The notes under the pieces are model-generated. The model did not search any database. It was not told the origin of the DNA and saw only the letters and a list, made by a program, of their open reading frames with translations. A program made the position numbers and the translations under genes. 64,000 bases of DNA from positions 1-64,000 of the forward strand of contig NZ_VIGC02000002.1 of assembly GCF_006569185.2 (NCBI RefSeq). The letters run 5' to 3'. Within the stretch, counting starts at the first letter, position 1. Every line of letters starts with the position of its first letter. Below are positions 44,448-52,438 of the stretch, piece by piece. This DNA is from Litorilinea aerophila. GTDB lineage: Bacteria; Chloroflexota; Anaerolineae; Caldilineales; Caldilineaceae.

Positions 44448-45662
44448 TCAGCGCAGGCGGATCTGCTGGCCCGGCTGGAGGATGCTGGACTCGTTCAGGC
44501 CGTTCAGGGCCAGAAGCGCCTGCCAGTCCAGGCCATGGCGCAGGGCGATGCTGATGATGGTGTCGCCGGGCTGGATGGTGTAGAGGTACGGCTGCCCCGG
44601 AGCGGTGGAGGCTGGAGCACTCTTGGCCGATGCCGTTGCATTGGCGGATGCTGTTGCATTGGCGGATTCAGGGGCGGACGCCGCGGCCACATCTCCCTGG
44701 AGCCGGGCCCGCCGGGACGGGATCCGCAGTTCCTGGCCGATCTGGAGGAGGCTTTCTTCGCCCAGGCCGTTGGCCGCGGCCAGCTCCTGCCAGGTGAGGC
44801 CCGAGCGGGCCGCAATGCTAAAGAGGGTATCCCCCGCCCGCACGGTGTATGGCCGGGCGTTCTCCAGGTCCAGGCCAGCCAGCAGCTCTGCCGGCGGCGG
44901 GGTCGGCGCGGCGGCCGGCGCCCCCGCCTGCCCCTGGCCGGGGAGCTGGAGCACCTGGCCGATCTGCAGCAGGCTGTGCTCGCTGAGGCCGTTGGCCGCG
45001 GCCAGCTGTTGCCAGCTCAGGCCAAAGCGGGCTGCAATGCCCACCAGGGTATCCCCCGCCTGAACCCGATAGCTGGAGGCGCTCCCGGCCGTGGGCAGGG
45101 TCGCGGCCGGGGCCGCCACAGCCACAGGTGCGCCGCCACCACTACCATCCGCCGAGAAGACAGTCACGAAGATCATCTGGTTGCCGTCGCTGGCCACCCC
45201 CACCCCCATCTCCCGCCACCGGGCCGTCAGGATGTTCACCCGGTGGATGTAGTCGTTCATCCACCAGGACATGGCGGCCTGGGGACTACGGCTGGCCACC
45301 CAGTTCTCGCTCACCCAGGGATCATCCGAGTAACCGGTGCGCGCCACCCGGTCGTAAGCGTAGGTGCCGTCGGTGCCCCGGTGGCTGTAATTGCGGTTGC
45401 GCAGGATGTCGTCCGCGTGGGCCTGGGCGGCCTGGTTGAGCAGGGGATGAACGGTGAGCGTCGTCAAGCCGGCCTCGGCTCGCGCCTGGTTGATGGCCCG
45501 GGCAATCTCCTGGGCCGGCGCCGAAAGCTGGGCCAGGGCATCTCCCTCGGCAGCCACAGGCCGCACAAAACCCAGCATGGCAGCCAGGGCCACGAGCAGG
45601 ATGAAGGTAGGGAGTGCGGGGCGGAAGCGAGGCAATCTGCGGCGTCTGTTCCGACTGTTCAT
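44448..45662 (-). CDS. Secreted CAP-domain protein with three LysM repeats
   Basis: A 404-aa exported protein. The signal peptide (FILLVALAAMLGFVRPVAAE) is followed by a CAP/SCP-like domain at about 45-160 (HPLLNQAAQAHADDIL, NYSHRG, MGVGVASDGNQMIFVTVF). Three LysM modules come next (YRVQAGDTLVGIAARFG, YTVRAGDTLFSIAARSG, YTIQPGDTIISIALRHG), the last at the very C-terminus, separated by Ala/Ser/Pro linkers. LysM modules bind peptidoglycan or similar glycans. Bacterial CAP proteins are extracellular, and their activity is mostly unknown. The ATG at 45662 starts the signal peptide. It lies 90 bp downstream of the propeller gene and may share its transcript. Confidence 0.92.
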   Translation of the reverse strand: MNSRNRRRRLPRFRPALPTFILLVALAAMLGFVRPVAAEGDALAQLSAPAQEIARAINQARAEAGLTTLTVHPLLNQAAQAHADDILRNRNYSHRGTDGTYAYDRVARTGYSDDPWVSENWVASRSPQAAMSWWMNDYIHRVNILTARWREMGVGVASDGNQMIFVTVFSADGSGGGAPVAVAAPAATLPTAGSASSYRVQAGDTLVGIAARFGLSWQQLAAANGLSEHSLLQIGQVLQLPGQGQAGAPAAAPTPPPAELLAGLDLENARPYTVRAGDTLFSIAARSGLTWQELAAANGLGEESLLQIGQELRIPSRRARLQGDVAAASAPESANATASANATASAKSAPASTAPGQPYLYTIQPGDTIISIALRHGLDWQALLALNGLNESSILQPGQQIRLR

Positions 45663-45752
45663 GGTGGGCCATGGTAGCAGAAACGGCCCAAATTGCCAAG
45701 TTCGGTTTTCTTTCGGTCCCAAGTCGGACCATTCCCGGTCGGCCAGGTCCGA

Positions 45753-47714
45753 TCAGCCCAGCCGCCAGAGGCCGCCACCCAGGGTCACGGCCAGCAGGCC
45801 GGTGTCCACGGGCAGCAATTCCACCACCGGACAGGCCGGCAGGCCCTGCCCCAGGGGTGCCCAGGTGGTGCCGTCGTCGGTCGAGATGAACACGCCCTGG
45901 CTGGTGGCGGCCAGCACCGTCCGAGCCGCCTGGTACGCTGGCGACGGAAGCAACCTGGTGATCTGCAACCCCTCCTGGAGAAAGGCCTGGGAGACGGCCA
46001 TCTCTCCGCTTTCGGCATCCCTGTAAAGCCGGATGACCCGGTGGCGGGTGGCGAAGAAGCGGCTCTGGTGCGCCGGATCCTGAGGCCAGGCAACGGCCAC
46101 CGCCGGCACTTCCGTCTCCAGGCCCAGGAGCTCCTGCCACGCCTGGCCGCCTTCCGTTCCCTGCCAGATCTGCACGTCATAGTTGCCCTGCCGGTTGCGG
46201 GCCGCGGTGACGGCCAGGCAGCCGCGGGAATGGCCGAAGTCCGGCGCCAGGACCAGGTTGAGGAGACCCTGGCCCGTCCACGGCACTGCCAGCGCCTGCC
46301 AGGTCTGGCCACCGTCGGTGGAACGGTGAAGCCTACCGCCCTGATCCCCCACCAACAGCTCCAGGTTGGGCGCGATCAGGGGCAGATGAATCTGGGCGGG
46401 ATCGACGGGCACGGGCAGGCGCTGCCATGGGACGGCGCCGGGCTGACCCGCCGCCTGGCCCAGGTAGAGCCCCTCCGCAGTGGCTACCAGCAGGATGGCC
46501 TCATCTCCCTCGACGGCCACCGCCATGCCCTGGACCGCCGCTCCCTCTTCGCCCGCCGGCAGAGAACGCCAGGTGCGGCCGCCGTCCACCGAGAAGGCCA
46601 GTTCGCCGTCCAGATCGTGGGCCCACAGGCTGCCGCCGGGGCCGAGCCGGACCAACGGCGGGGCGTGGGCCTCCAGGCCGGTCCCGGCCGCGTCCCAGCG
46701 TTTGCCCCCATCCCGGGAGCGGAAAATCCCCTCCTGGTAGGCGCCGGCCAGCAGGACCGGCTCCCCTTGGGCCGCGGCCAGGCTGAGGGCGATGAACGCT
46801 CCTCCGTCGGCAGGCTCCCAGTGCTGGCCGCCATCTTCGGAGAAGCTACCTTCAGAGAAGAAAACGCCCCCATCGGTGCCGGCCACCAGGCGGAGCGTCG
46901 CCCCCTCGGAGCCACCCTCCACCGCGGCCAGGCAGTTGACGCTGTGATGGGCCAGGGCTTGGCCGGCCGCCTCCCAGTGGGCGCCGCCATCCCGGGAGAC
47001 GTACAGGCCGTGGCCTTCGGTGCCCACCCAGAGCACCGGCGCAGCGTCTTGGGCCGGCTGGGTGACCAGCAGGCACTGGATGGCGGTATCGGGGAGGCCG
47101 AAGCCGGCATCCCGCCAGGCGCGACCGGCGTTGCGGGAGCGATAGAAGCCGCCCTGGGCGGTACCGGCCCACACCACCTGGCTCTCCGGGAAGTCGGGAG
47201 CGCAGGCCAGGCAGAGCACGTCCAGATCCAGCAGGCCAAAGGTGCAGCTCTCCCAGCTGGCGCCGCCGTCCAGGGTGCGGAAGACACCGGCCGGCGTGGC
47301 GGCGAAGAGCGTGCCATCCTCTGGGAAGTGGGGGGAACAGGCCAGCGCGGTGACCACCCCCAGCCCGGCCCAGGCCGACACCTCCCGCCAGGTAGCGCCG
47401 CCATCTTCGGAGCGGTAGAGGCGTCCCTGCTCCGAGGCGACGAAGGCCATCCGCCCGCCGCCCAAAGGGGCAAAGGCCACAGCCGTCATATGCGCATCCA
47501 GGATGCCATCCATGGCTCGGTGCCAGCTGTCCCCGCCATCCTCGGTGCGGAAGAGGCCGGCCGGCGTGGCAGCCAGGGCCAGGCCGTCGGTGGGAAAGGC
47601 AGGGGAGAGGGCCAGGGCGGTGACGGTGCCGCCGGCCCAGCCGCCCTGCCGCTGCCAGGCCTGTTCCTTCAACAGGGAGAAATTGGGTGTCATGATGTCG
47701 TGATGTCCCCTCAT
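45753..47714 (-). CDS. BNR/YCF48-like beta-propeller protein
   Basis: A 653-aa protein built almost entirely of BNR/sialidase-type Asp-box repeats. These recur every 45-60 residues, for example FRTEDGGDSWHRAMDG, YRSEDGGATWREVSAW, FRTLDGGASWESCTFG, YVSRDGGAHWEAAGQ, FRSRDGGKRWDAAGTG and HRSTDGGQTWQALAVP. There is no signal peptide, so it appears cytoplasmic, which is unusual for such repeats. The start at 47714 overlaps the stop of the GroEL-like gene (ATGA). An alternative ATG lies at 47693. Translational coupling suggests that its function or assembly is linked to the chaperonin paralogue. Confidence 0.87.
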   Translation of the reverse strand: MRGHHDIMTPNFSLLKEQAWQRQGGWAGGTVTALALSPAFPTDGLALAATPAGLFRTEDGGDSWHRAMDGILDAHMTAVAFAPLGGGRMAFVASEQGRLYRSEDGGATWREVSAWAGLGVVTALACSPHFPEDGTLFAATPAGVFRTLDGGASWESCTFGLLDLDVLCLACAPDFPESQVVWAGTAQGGFYRSRNAGRAWRDAGFGLPDTAIQCLLVTQPAQDAAPVLWVGTEGHGLYVSRDGGAHWEAAGQALAHHSVNCLAAVEGGSEGATLRLVAGTDGGVFFSEGSFSEDGGQHWEPADGGAFIALSLAAAQGEPVLLAGAYQEGIFRSRDGGKRWDAAGTGLEAHAPPLVRLGPGGSLWAHDLDGELAFSVDGGRTWRSLPAGEEGAAVQGMAVAVEGDEAILLVATAEGLYLGQAAGQPGAVPWQRLPVPVDPAQIHLPLIAPNLELLVGDQGGRLHRSTDGGQTWQALAVPWTGQGLLNLVLAPDFGHSRGCLAVTAARNRQGNYDVQIWQGTEGGQAWQELLGLETEVPAVAVAWPQDPAHQSRFFATRHRVIRLYRDAESGEMAVSQAFLQEGLQITRLLPSPAYQAARTVLAATSQGVFISTDDGTTWAPLGQGLPACPVVELLPVDTGLLAVTLGGGLWRLG

Positions 47715-49312
47715 GGCCGGAAATCCACCTCTTCATCCCGATTTTCTCGGGGGCGATGGACCAGCACCTCGGTGGTCACGTGCATGATCGCACCGCTCAC
47801 CGCCGTCTGCAGGGCCATCTGCACCACCTGGAGCGGGTCGAGGATGGCCGCTGCAACCATGTCGGTGAACTGCCCCCGGATCACGTCGAAGCCGCACCCA
47901 CCCCGGGCCTCCAGCAGCCGGGCCAGGATGGGCTCCGGCTCATAGCCGGAATTGCGCAGCAGCGCGCGGGCCGGCGCGGTCAGCGCGTCGGCCAGGATCT
48001 GGACGCCGGCCTGTTCCTCATCCGGCAGTTGCACCCGCTCCAGCGCGGGGCGGCAGGCCAGCAGGGCCGCACCGCCTCCGGGGACCACCCCGCCTTGCAG
48101 GCCCAGGCGCACCACGCGCACGGCCTCTTCCGCCCGATCTTTCAGGTATTCCTGTTCGGTCTCGGTGGCGCCGCCCACCTCCAACAGGGCTACGCCCCCC
48201 AGGAGCTTACCCGCCCGTTCCACCAGCCGATCCCGTTCCCGACCGTAGGGCGCCTTGGGGATCTGGCTGCGCAGCTGCTGGCTCCGCTGGCGAATGGCCG
48301 CCGGCCGGCCCTGCCCCCCGATGAGGGTAAAGCCGGAGCGGATGGCCTGCACCTCCCGGGCTTGGCCCAGGTCCGCCAGGGTGGCCTCCTCGATGGCATC
48401 CCCCGTCTCCGCCAGAAAGACCCGGCCACCGGTTAACACGGCCAGATCCTGGAGAATTTCGGTCTTTTCCGAGCCCAGCCCCGGCGTCTTGATGGCCAGG
48501 GTGGGGAGGGCGCCCCGGGTCTTGTTGGTCACCAGGAGGTTGAGGGCATCGCCGGCGACGCCATTGGCGATGACCACCAGACCCCGTTCCCCGGCCTGGC
48601 GCACCTGCTCCAGAATGGGCAGCAGCTCCGAAGCCTTTTGCAGATGGCGATTGGTGAGGAGGATGTAGGGATGCTTCAGCACCGCCTTGCCCGCCTCGGT
48701 GGTGAAGTACGAGGAGATCCAGCCCTGGTTCCAGAAGGTGCCGTTGATGTAGCGCCGGTCGTGGTCCCGCCGGTAGTGGCTGCGCACCTGGACCGCGCCA
48801 TAGGGGCCGACCACGTCGAAGATCTCTTCGATGAAGCCGCCCAGGGTCTCATCGCCGGTGATGCCGGTGGCCAGGGCTGCGATCTGCTCTGGCCGCTCCA
48901 GGGGGGTGGCCATGCGCGCCAGCTCCTCCAGCACCACCCGCAGGCCCCGCTCCAGGCCCCGGCGCAGGCGCATGACGTTGTAGCCGGCGGCGACGTGGCG
49001 GTCGGTCTCGTTGATGATGTGGCGGGCCAGGATGACCGCGGTGGTGGTGCCGTCGCCCACCGCCTCTTCCATACGCCAGGCCAGATGGCGGGCCAGGAAG
49101 GCACCCATGGTTTCAAAGCGGTCGGCAAATCCCAGAAAACGGCGGGCGATGGTGGCGCCGTCGTTCAGGAGCTCCGGCGGGCGGCGGGGATTGTCCCGGG
49201 CCACGGCGATGAGGCGTCCCCGGGGGCCCAGGGCAACCTCCATGGCGTCGGCCAGCCGGTTGAAACCGGCGCGCAGGGCAGGGCGGGCGTCAGGCTGAAA
49301 GACCAGGCGCAT
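47711..49312 (-). CDS. Divergent GroEL-like (group I) chaperonin paralogue
   Basis: A 533-aa Cpn60 homologue. The equatorial ATP-site motifs align in register with GroEL: ALGPRGR, LLNDGATIA (Asp51) and GDGTTTAVILA (Asp87). The apical domain is recognisable in VVIANGVAGDALNLLV and ILQDLAVLTGGRVF, and the second equatorial part in GGVVPGGGAALL. The residue matching the catalytic GroEL Asp398 is Glu396 (RAEEAV instead of VEDAL). The GGM-rich tail is absent, and the end is charged (REEVDFRP-like). No groES is adjacent. It overlaps the propeller gene by four bases. It is likely a specialised or slow-cycling chaperonin rather than the housekeeping one. Confidence 0.88.
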   Translation of the reverse strand: MRLVFQPDARPALRAGFNRLADAMEVALGPRGRLIAVARDNPRRPPELLNDGATIARRFLGFADRFETMGAFLARHLAWRMEEAVGDGTTTAVILARHIINETDRHVAAGYNVMRLRRGLERGLRVVLEELARMATPLERPEQIAALATGITGDETLGGFIEEIFDVVGPYGAVQVRSHYRRDHDRRYINGTFWNQGWISSYFTTEAGKAVLKHPYILLTNRHLQKASELLPILEQVRQAGERGLVVIANGVAGDALNLLVTNKTRGALPTLAIKTPGLGSEKTEILQDLAVLTGGRVFLAETGDAIEEATLADLGQAREVQAIRSGFTLIGGQGRPAAIRQRSQQLRSQIPKAPYGRERDRLVERAGKLLGGVALLEVGGATETEQEYLKDRAEEAVRVVRLGLQGGVVPGGGAALLACRPALERVQLPDEEQAGVQILADALTAPARALLRNSGYEPEPILARLLEARGGCGFDVIRGQFTDMVAAAILDPLQVVQMALQTAVSGAIMHVTTEVLVHRPRENRDEEVDFRP

Positions 49313-49417
49313 GTCGATCCTTTCGCGGCTGGGGGAGGGAACAGGCGGTGAACTGCAGGCTGCCGGGCCGGCAGGTACTCCTCATTATACCGGGTACGCG
49401 GAAATCGACCAACCGGC

Positions 49418-49444
49418 GTCCTGGGCCGGCATCTGAGGATGCCG
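49418..49444 (-). repeat. Dispersed hairpin repeat (GGCATC stem), copy 2
   Basis: CGGCATCTGAGGATGCCG with flank CGTCCTGGG is an inverted relative of the repeat at 7892-7920, sharing loop and flanking bases. Confidence 0.6.
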
Positions 49445-49464
49445 AAGATGGGCACGGACGGGCA

Positions 49465-49486
49465 GGTCCGGTCTTCCTGGCCGGAC
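49465..49486 (+). repeat. GTCCGG/CCGGAC hairpin, related to 52355-52376
   Basis: GGTCCGGTCTTCCTGG then CCGGAC forms a 6-bp stem. The sequence resembles GGTCCGGTTTCCATACCGG in the gap before the NgcE-like gene, suggesting another dispersed palindrome family. Confidence 0.5.
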
Positions 49487-49522
49487 ATCCGCACCAAGCG
49501 TGATGGGCACCCATGTCAGACA

Positions 49523-49670
49523 CCCCTGCAAAAGGGGATTTTGAACGCAAAGGCACAAAGGCGCAAAGAAACGCAGGAGAGAACCACCCGAATCAGCGTT
49601 CATCGGCGTGGGTCAGCGTCCTCATTTGACCTTTGACCTTTTTGCAGTAGAGCTTTGCAGTAGAGCCATG
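49523..49670 (+). repeat. Dispersed intergenic repeat (GCAAAGGCGCAAAGAAACGC type), copy 2
   Basis: It shares ordered blocks with 18224-18344 in the same orientation: CCCCTGCAAAA, AAGGCGCAAAGAAACGC, CACCCGAATCAGCGTTCATC, GTGGGTCAGCGTCCTCATT and GCAGTAG. This copy has extra internal duplications (TTTGACC repeated; GCAGTAGAGC repeated). Confidence 0.8.
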
Positions 49671-49694
49671 TCACGCAGGGGTGCGTGACCTACG
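49670..49694 (+). repeat. GTCACGCA...TGCGTGAC hairpin repeat, copy 2
   Basis: GTCACGCAGGGGTGCGTGAC followed by CTACG; perfect 8-bp stem. Related copies lie at 40666-40692 and 55874-55898. Confidence 0.7.
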
Positions 49695-49795
49695 GAGCGT
49701 GCGGATTTTTACAAGGAAGTCATCACAACCGCGAAAGAAAACGCCGCCAAATCAATCATCAGCGAGCAAAAACGGCCAATCCATCCGGCGCGCAA

Positions 49796-49825
49796 TTTAC
49801 ACAAGCGGGCCATTCCTACTATAAT
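49796..49825 (+). promoter_or_regulatory. Sigma-70-type promoter for ridA
   Basis: TTTACA (49796-49801) and a perfect TATAAT (49820-49825) are separated by 18 bp. Transcription would start near 49832, about 110 bases before the RidA start codon. It may drive the whole 49944-55825 block. Confidence 0.75.
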
Positions 49826-49943
49826 GGCGGCAAGGACCGGCCTCTACGATCCACGTCATACTGGCGAACCCTATCTCGGTGAGCCATCTGGAAACAAATT
49901 ATCTACCATCAACCACAACGACCCCTGGAAAGGAATCGTCATC

Positions 49944-50396
49944 ATGTCATACGAAGCCAAACTCAAGGAGATGGGCTACACCCTGGAACCCATTGAGCTC
50001 GACGCGGGCCGGCTGATGCACGCGGTGCGCACGGGCAATCTGGTCTACACCTCCGGGCAAGTCTCCCGTTGGGGCGGCAAGGAAGTGATCGGCAAGGTCG
50101 GCCAGGATCTGACGGTGGAGGAGGCGTACGAAGGCGCCAAATACTCGGCCCTCTGCTGCCTGCAGGCGGTCAAGACCCTGGTGGGCAGCCTGGACAACGT
50201 GGTGCGGGTGGTCAAGGTCCTGGGCATGGTCAACGTGGCGCCGGGCTTCAACAACACGCCCGCGGTGATCCACGGCGCCAGCGATCTCTTCATCCAGGTC
50301 TTCGGCGAGGCCGGTCGCCACGCCCGCAGCGCGGTGGGCATGCAGATCCCGTCCGACTACGCGGTGGAGGTGGAAGCCATCTTCGAGGTCAAGTAA
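49944..50396 (+). CDS. RidA/YjgF-family protein
   Basis: A 150-aa member of the Rid superfamily. Typical elements are NLVYTSGQVSRWGGK, NVVRVVKVLGMVNVAPGFNNTP-like strands, and HARSAVGMQIPSDYAVEVEAIFEV. The last carries the Arg and Glu positions used by RidA enamine/imine deaminases, so activity is plausible. AAGGA precedes the ATG by about ten bases. It is the first gene of a plus-strand block with a lactonase, an SDR and a sugar importer. In that setting it may detoxify or process an imine intermediate of amino-sugar breakdown. Confidence 0.9.
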   Translation: MSYEAKLKEMGYTLEPIELDAGRLMHAVRTGNLVYTSGQVSRWGGKEVIGKVGQDLTVEEAYEGAKYSALCCLQAVKTLVGSLDNVVRVVKVLGMVNVAPGFNNTPAVIHGASDLFIQVFGEAGRHARSAVGMQIPSDYAVEVEAIFEVK

Positions 50397-50499
50397 CCCT
50401 CCCCCACCGTCAGGCGGCGTATCCCTTTCCCCCTGCTGTCCTGTCCGTCTCCAGCCAGTCCCCCGGCCCTTTCAGCCTTTTTCTGTCAGGAGGCCAGCC

Positions 50500-51384
50500 G
50501 TGAGCGAAGAACTTTACGTCAGCCGCATGTTCACGCCTGTGAACAGCTTCACCGAAGGTGTGGAAGGTCCTGCCTGTGACCGGGAAGGCAACCTCTACGC
50601 GGTCAACTACGCGCGCCAGCACACCATCGGCAAGGTGACCCCAGAGGGGGAATGCAGCATCTTTCTGGAGTTGCCCGACGGCAGCATCGGCAACGGGATC
50701 CGCTTCAATCGGGCCGGCGACATGTTCATCGCCGACTACACCAATCACAACGTCCTGCGGGTGGACATGCAGGCCTGCGCCCGGGCCCGATCCCTGGCCG
50801 AGCGCAACGCGGCCATCCACGTCCACGCCCACGAGCCCACCATGAACCAGCCCAACGACCTGGCCATCATGGCCAACGACATCCTCTTTGCCAGTGACCC
50901 CAACTGGGCGGAGTCGTGGGGCCAGATCTGGCGGGTGGATGTGGACGGCCGGGTGACCCTGCTGGAGACGGGCATGGGCACCACCAACGGCATCGAAGTG
51001 AGCCCGGATGAACGCACCCTCTACGTCAACGAAACGGTGCAGCGCAACATCTGGGCCTACGACCTCAGCCCCACGGGCGAGATCAGCAACAAACGTTTGC
51101 TCATCCAGTTTCCAGACTACGCCATGGACGGCATGCGCTGCGATGTGGCCGGCAACCTCTACGTGACCCGCTGGGGCAAGGGGACCGTGGCCAAGGTCTC
51201 GCCCCAGGGCGAAGTCCTGCTGGAGATTCAACTGGCGGGGGCCAAGTGCACCAACATCGCCTTCGGCGGCCCGGACGGCCGCACCTGCTATGTCACCGTG
51301 GCCGACCGGGGCAACGTGGAGACCTTCCGGGTGGAGCACCCAGGCCGAAGCTGGCAGCTCTGGCAGACGAGCCAGGGGCGGTGA
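50500..51384 (+). CDS. SMP-30/gluconolactonase-family protein
   Basis: A 294-aa six-bladed propeller of the SMP-30/gluconolaconase/LRE group. The metal-site Glu lies in TEGVEGPACDREGNLYAV. Asn ligands lie in NGIRFNRAGDMF, NQPNDLAIMANDILF and TTNGIEVSPDERTLYVNET, and the C-terminal half has YAMDGMRCDVAGNLYVTRWG. It starts with GTG at 50500 behind CAGGAGG. It probably opens a sugar lactone to the aldonic acid. The neighbouring SDR dehydrogenase could make that lactone. Confidence 0.9.
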   Translation: MSEELYVSRMFTPVNSFTEGVEGPACDREGNLYAVNYARQHTIGKVTPEGECSIFLELPDGSIGNGIRFNRAGDMFIADYTNHNVLRVDMQACARARSLAERNAAIHVHAHEPTMNQPNDLAIMANDILFASDPNWAESWGQIWRVDVDGRVTLLETGMGTTNGIEVSPDERTLYVNETVQRNIWAYDLSPTGEISNKRLLIQFPDYAMDGMRCDVAGNLYVTRWGKGTVAKVSPQGEVLLEIQLAGAKCTNIAFGGPDGRTCYVTVADRGNVETFRVEHPGRSWQLWQTSQGR

Positions 51385-51424
51385 GAGGTCCTTGCAGTGA
51401 AGTCAACGATTGGTACCATGGGCG

Positions 51425-51449
51425 CGGCGGGTGGGCTTCTGGCCCGCCG
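51425..51449 (+). repeat. CGGCGGG/CCCGCCG hairpin
   Basis: A 7-bp GC-only stem (51425-51431 with 51443-51449) with loop TGGGCTTCTGG in the lactonase-SDR gap. The GGGCTTCTGGCCCGCC wording recalls the GTAGGG...CCGCCC elements at 13405 and 17312. Confidence 0.45.
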
Positions 51450-51526
51450 AAGGTGGCCAGCGCGACGGGGGATCAAAGAACTGAGCTTAGAACTGAACGA
51501 GAAGAGAGAACTGAGCGAGAACAGCC

Positions 51527-52306
51527 GTGACATCCCTATCGGGTAAAGTTGCAATTATCACCGGGGGCGCCCAGGGCATCGGTCGGGCTACGGCCATGCG
51601 CCTGGCGGCAGAGGGCGTGAAAGTGGTGGTGGCCGACATCGCCGACGAGCCCGGCCAGGAGACGGCAGCCGCAATCCAGGCTGCCGGGGGCGAAGCGCTC
51701 TTTTCCCACACCGACGTCGGCCAGCACAGCCAGATCCGCCAGGTGGTGGAAGAAACAGCCGCCCGCTGGGGGCGCCTGGACATCGTGGTCAACAACGCCT
51801 ACTGGTCCATCCATGCCAGCGTGGAAGAGCTAGAGGAGGAAGCGTGGGACCGGGGCATGAACGTCATGCTCAAGTCCGCCTACCTCTTCGGCAAATATGC
51901 CTTTCCCATCATGGCAGCCCAGGGCGGCGGTTCCATGGTCAACATCGCCTCCGTCCACGGCTTGGCGGCCCACCCCCGCTACGCGGTGTACGCCGCGGCC
52001 AAGGCCGGCCTGATCAACCTGACCCGGCAGATGGCCATCGACGCCGGCCCCCGGGGGATCCGGGTCAACGCCATCTGCCCCGGCGCCATCGCCGTGCGGC
52101 CGGAGATGGTACCCGCATCGGCCGAAAGCCTGGACCAGATCCGCCGGCTCTATCCCCTGGGACGGGTGGGCCAGCCGGAAGAGATCGCCAGCGTGGTGCG
52201 CTTCCTGGTCTCCGACGAAGCCAGCTTCATCACCGGGCATGCCCTGGTGGCGGACGGCGGCCTGACGGCCCAGCTCCAGGATGCCGTCTTTGTAGAACGT
52301 TCGTAG
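51527..52306 (+). CDS. Short-chain dehydrogenase/reductase (SDR)
   Basis: A 259-aa classical SDR. The NAD(P) motif TGGAQGIG is at residues 12-19, NNAY at about 89-92, and the catalytic triad is Ser142 (NIASVHG), Tyr155 and Lys159 (YAAAK). The usual ICPGAIAVRPEM and ITGHALVADGG regions follow. An Asp after the second strand (VVVADIAD) favours NAD over NADP. It starts with GTG at 51527 and has a poor ribosome-binding site. Placed between a lactonase and a sugar importer, it most likely oxidises a sugar or polyol. Confidence 0.92.
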   Translation: MTSLSGKVAIITGGAQGIGRATAMRLAAEGVKVVVADIADEPGQETAAAIQAAGGEALFSHTDVGQHSQIRQVVEETAARWGRLDIVVNNAYWSIHASVEELEEEAWDRGMNVMLKSAYLFGKYAFPIMAAQGGGSMVNIASVHGLAAHPRYAVYAAAKAGLINLTRQMAIDAGPRGIRVNAICPGAIAVRPEMVPASAESLDQIRRLYPLGRVGQPEEIASVVRFLVSDEASFITGHALVADGGLTAQLQDAVFVERS

Positions 52307-52317
52307 CGACACGTTCG

Positions 52318-52412
52318 TCATCGACAGTCCAGACCAAGCGTCCATGGTTTCGTAGGTCCGGTTTCCATACCGGACCAGCAGTCACCCGGTATCATCGACA
52401 GTCCAGACCAAG
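52318..52412 (+). repeat. Pair of 21-bp direct repeats flanking a hairpin
   Basis: TCATCGACAGTCCAGACCAAG occurs exactly at 52318-52338 and 52392-52412. Between the copies lies the palindrome GGTCCGGT-TTCCAT-ACCGGACC (52355-52376). The arrangement lies in the promoter region of the NgcE-like gene. It could be an inserted palindrome with duplicated flanks or a two-site regulator region. Confidence 0.75.
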
Positions 52413-52438
52413 TCAGAAAGTCAGAAGGGAGAAGTACA

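Larger units (their letters stand above)
49313..49943. other. Repeat-rich intergenic region upstream of ridA
   Basis: This 631-bp gap holds no convincing gene. It contains a hairpin repeat at 49418-49444, a GTCCGG/CCGGAC hairpin at 49465-49486, the dispersed repeat at 49523-49670, the GTCACGCA hairpin at 49670-49694 and the ridA promoter at 49796-49825. It is the densest collection of repeats in the window. Confidence 0.75.

Noticed and set aside
49313-49943. CRISPR array or integron-like array in the repeat-rich gap
   Set aside because: The repeats belong to different families, occur once each here, and are not regularly spaced with unique spacers.
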